Assembly (NCBI RefSeq): GCF_009770985.1
Contig: NZ_WSRW01000003.1
Span: 853,275-917,274, forward strand
DNA length: 64,000 bases
Direction: 5' to 3'
From: Mucilaginibacter lacusdianchii
Lineage (GTDB): Bacteria > Bacteroidota > Bacteroidia > Sphingobacteriales > Sphingobacteriaceae
Made by a program: the position numbers and the translations under genes. The notes below the pieces were generated by a model. The model ran no database searches, was not told where the DNA came from, and saw only the letters and a list, made by a program, of their open reading frames with translations. Within the stretch, counting starts at the first letter, position 1; each line of letters starts with the position of its first letter. Below, in pieces: positions 63,036-64,000 of this stretch.

Positions 63036-64000
63036 CTAAAAGTTTTTGAACCAGCCTTTGCGCCAAAAAAACAGCACTTGCGCAATACCAATCAGCCCCA
63101 TGATAGCTATGCAATAAATGTAGCCGTGGGGTTGATACAGTTCCGGCATATTACCTGGTAATAGTTTGTTCGTAAATGGGTTAGTAGGCGCAAAGTTCAT
63201 TCCGTAAACGCCGGCAACAAACGTTAGCGGAATAAATATTACAGAGATGATGGTAAGTACCTTCATCACCTCGTTCATGCGGTTGCTAACCATAGACAGG
63301 TACAGGTCGATGTTATTGGCGCTAATCTCCTTATAGCTTTCTATCAGGTCGATGATTTGTATACAATGATCGTAAACATCCCGCAAATAAGTTTTAACCT
63401 CGTGGTTAATTAACGGACTTTCAGACCGGATCATGTCGTTAATCTTATCCCGTTCGGGCCAACTGGCACGTCTAAGGGTAATAAGCAGTCGTTTCAGTTG
63501 TTGTGTTTCGTACATGACGCTGCGGTCGGCACCAGTATATAACCTATCTTCAATGGCTTCTAGTGCATCACCAATTTGATTAAGAACTACAAAGTACCGG
63601 TCAATAACAGTATCTAATAAGGCATAGCAGATATAGCCGGGTCCGGCTGTACGGATAGCTCCTTTACCAGCTTTAAGGCGGGCTTTTACCGCTTGGAAAT
63701 TTTTTTCGTAATCCTCTTCAAAGCTTATTAAAATATTGTCTTTAATAATTGCGGAAAACTGTCTGTTGGTCAGCTCGTGCTCGTCACTCATGTTAATGAG
63801 CCTGCTGGTATCAAACAAATAGTTTTCGTACTCGTCAAATTTAGGGCGCTGATGAACGTTCATAATATCCTCCAATACCAGTTCATTTATGCCCATGTGC
63901 TGACCGATATCAGCAATCAAACCGGCGTCGCCCAATCCGTTTATCTTAATCCAATGAAAATGATCCTGGCATACTTGCAGCTGATCAAAAACAACCTTAA
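63036..64000 (-). CDS. corA: CorA-family magnesium/cobalt channel, 5'-truncated
   Basis: Divalent-cation channel of the CorA family. Near the C terminus, the first membrane segment ends in the GMN signature (FVAGVYGMNF) and a second segment (GYIYCIAIMGLIGIAQVLFF) follows. The frame stays open to the window edge (WIKINGLGDAGLIADIG upstream of the TTG at 63935), so the N terminus lies beyond base 64000; about 320 residues are visible. The internal start at 63935 is not the real one. Confidence 0.92.
   Translation of the reverse strand, partial: KVVFDQLQVCQDHFHWIKINGLGDAGLIADIGQHMGINELVLEDIMNVHQRPKFDEYENYLFDTSRLINMSDEHELTNRQFSAIIKDNILISFEEDYEKNFQAVKARLKAGKGAIRTAGPGYICYALLDTVIDRYFVVLNQIGDALEAIEDRLYTGADRSVMYETQQLKRLLITLRRASWPERDKINDMIRSESPLINHEVKTYLRDVYDHCIQIIDLIESYKEISANNIDLYLSMVSNRMNEVMKVLTIISVIFIPLTFVAGVYGMNFAPTNPFTNKLLPGNMPELYQPHGYIYCIAIMGLIGIAQVLFFWRKGWFKNF

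Overview
The window is a chromosomal stretch from a Bacteroidota bacterium, most likely a sphingobacterium of the Mucilaginibacter/Pedobacter kind. Pointers to this are a SusC/SusD pair, TAnnTTTG-type -7 promoter boxes, A/T-rich spacers with almost no Shine-Dalgarno sequences, a TonB-dependent B12 receptor behind a cobalamin riboswitch, YpdA, a GH92 mannosidase and a biosynthetic arginine decarboxylase of the Bacteroidota type. This assignment is inference from gene content; no rRNA is present. I see no insertion sequence, prophage, CRISPR array or tRNA gene. The sequence reads as ordinary chromosomal backbone with accessory nutrient genes.

Layout. 1-2.7 kb: end of thrS, then infC-rpmI-rplT. 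2.8-6.6 kb: an SRPBCC protein, then a cobalamin riboswitch, a BtuB-like receptor and a DUF6580 membrane protein. 6.7-11.3 kb: ypdA, a small acetyltransferase, the SRP RNA, a 2H phosphoesterase, dinB and a manganese catalase. 11.3-22.5 kb: a Yellow/MRJP-like protein, a serine hydrolase, alaS, a fatty acid desaturase, gatB overlapping a TlpA-type lipoprotein, an orphan response regulator and a pseudouridine synthase. 22.8-30.3 kb: a siderophore-interacting protein with an AraC regulator, then an arginine block (arginine decarboxylase, CtlX, arginine-deiminase-like, argS). 30.5-36.9 kb: a lone SusC/SusD pair and bioF-bioD. 36.9-39.7 kb: a Spy-like protein, a LexA-like XRE/S24 repressor divergent from a degenerate GIY-YIG protein, a lipoprotein MsrB and a fasciclin protein. 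39.8-51.6 kb: a protease/propeller/barrel protein, PBP1A, PPK2, GH92, and an omega-amidase plus aminotransferase pair. 51.7-64 kb: a three-gene ABC importer, unknown and TPR proteins, a PQQ-type dehydrogenase with cytochrome c, an acyltransferase, an Asn/Gly/Arg repeat protein, an aldo/keto reductase, a metallo-hydrolase, DUF3820, MsrA and the start-truncated corA.

The most informative spots are these: (1) a B12-controlled transcription unit that pairs an outer-membrane receptor with a DUF6580 membrane protein, a candidate inner-membrane partner; (2) a LexA-like repressor whose start codon lies inside the promoter of a divergent GIY-YIG protein that seems to lack nuclease residues, with an operator-like repeat cluster between them; (3) a leader before the TPR gene made of a 16-bp inverted repeat around a perfect -7 box, a 26-codon ORF and a small hairpin; (4) an arginine/citrulline enzyme block; (5) a palindrome framed by repeats at 58.6-58.7 kb. 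None of these is proven novel from sequence alone.

Gene starts were moved from upstream TTG/GTG codons to internal ATG codons where the protein family and codon choice supported it. Both ends of the window cut genes: thrS at the left (5' end missing) and corA at the right (5' end missing, minus strand).
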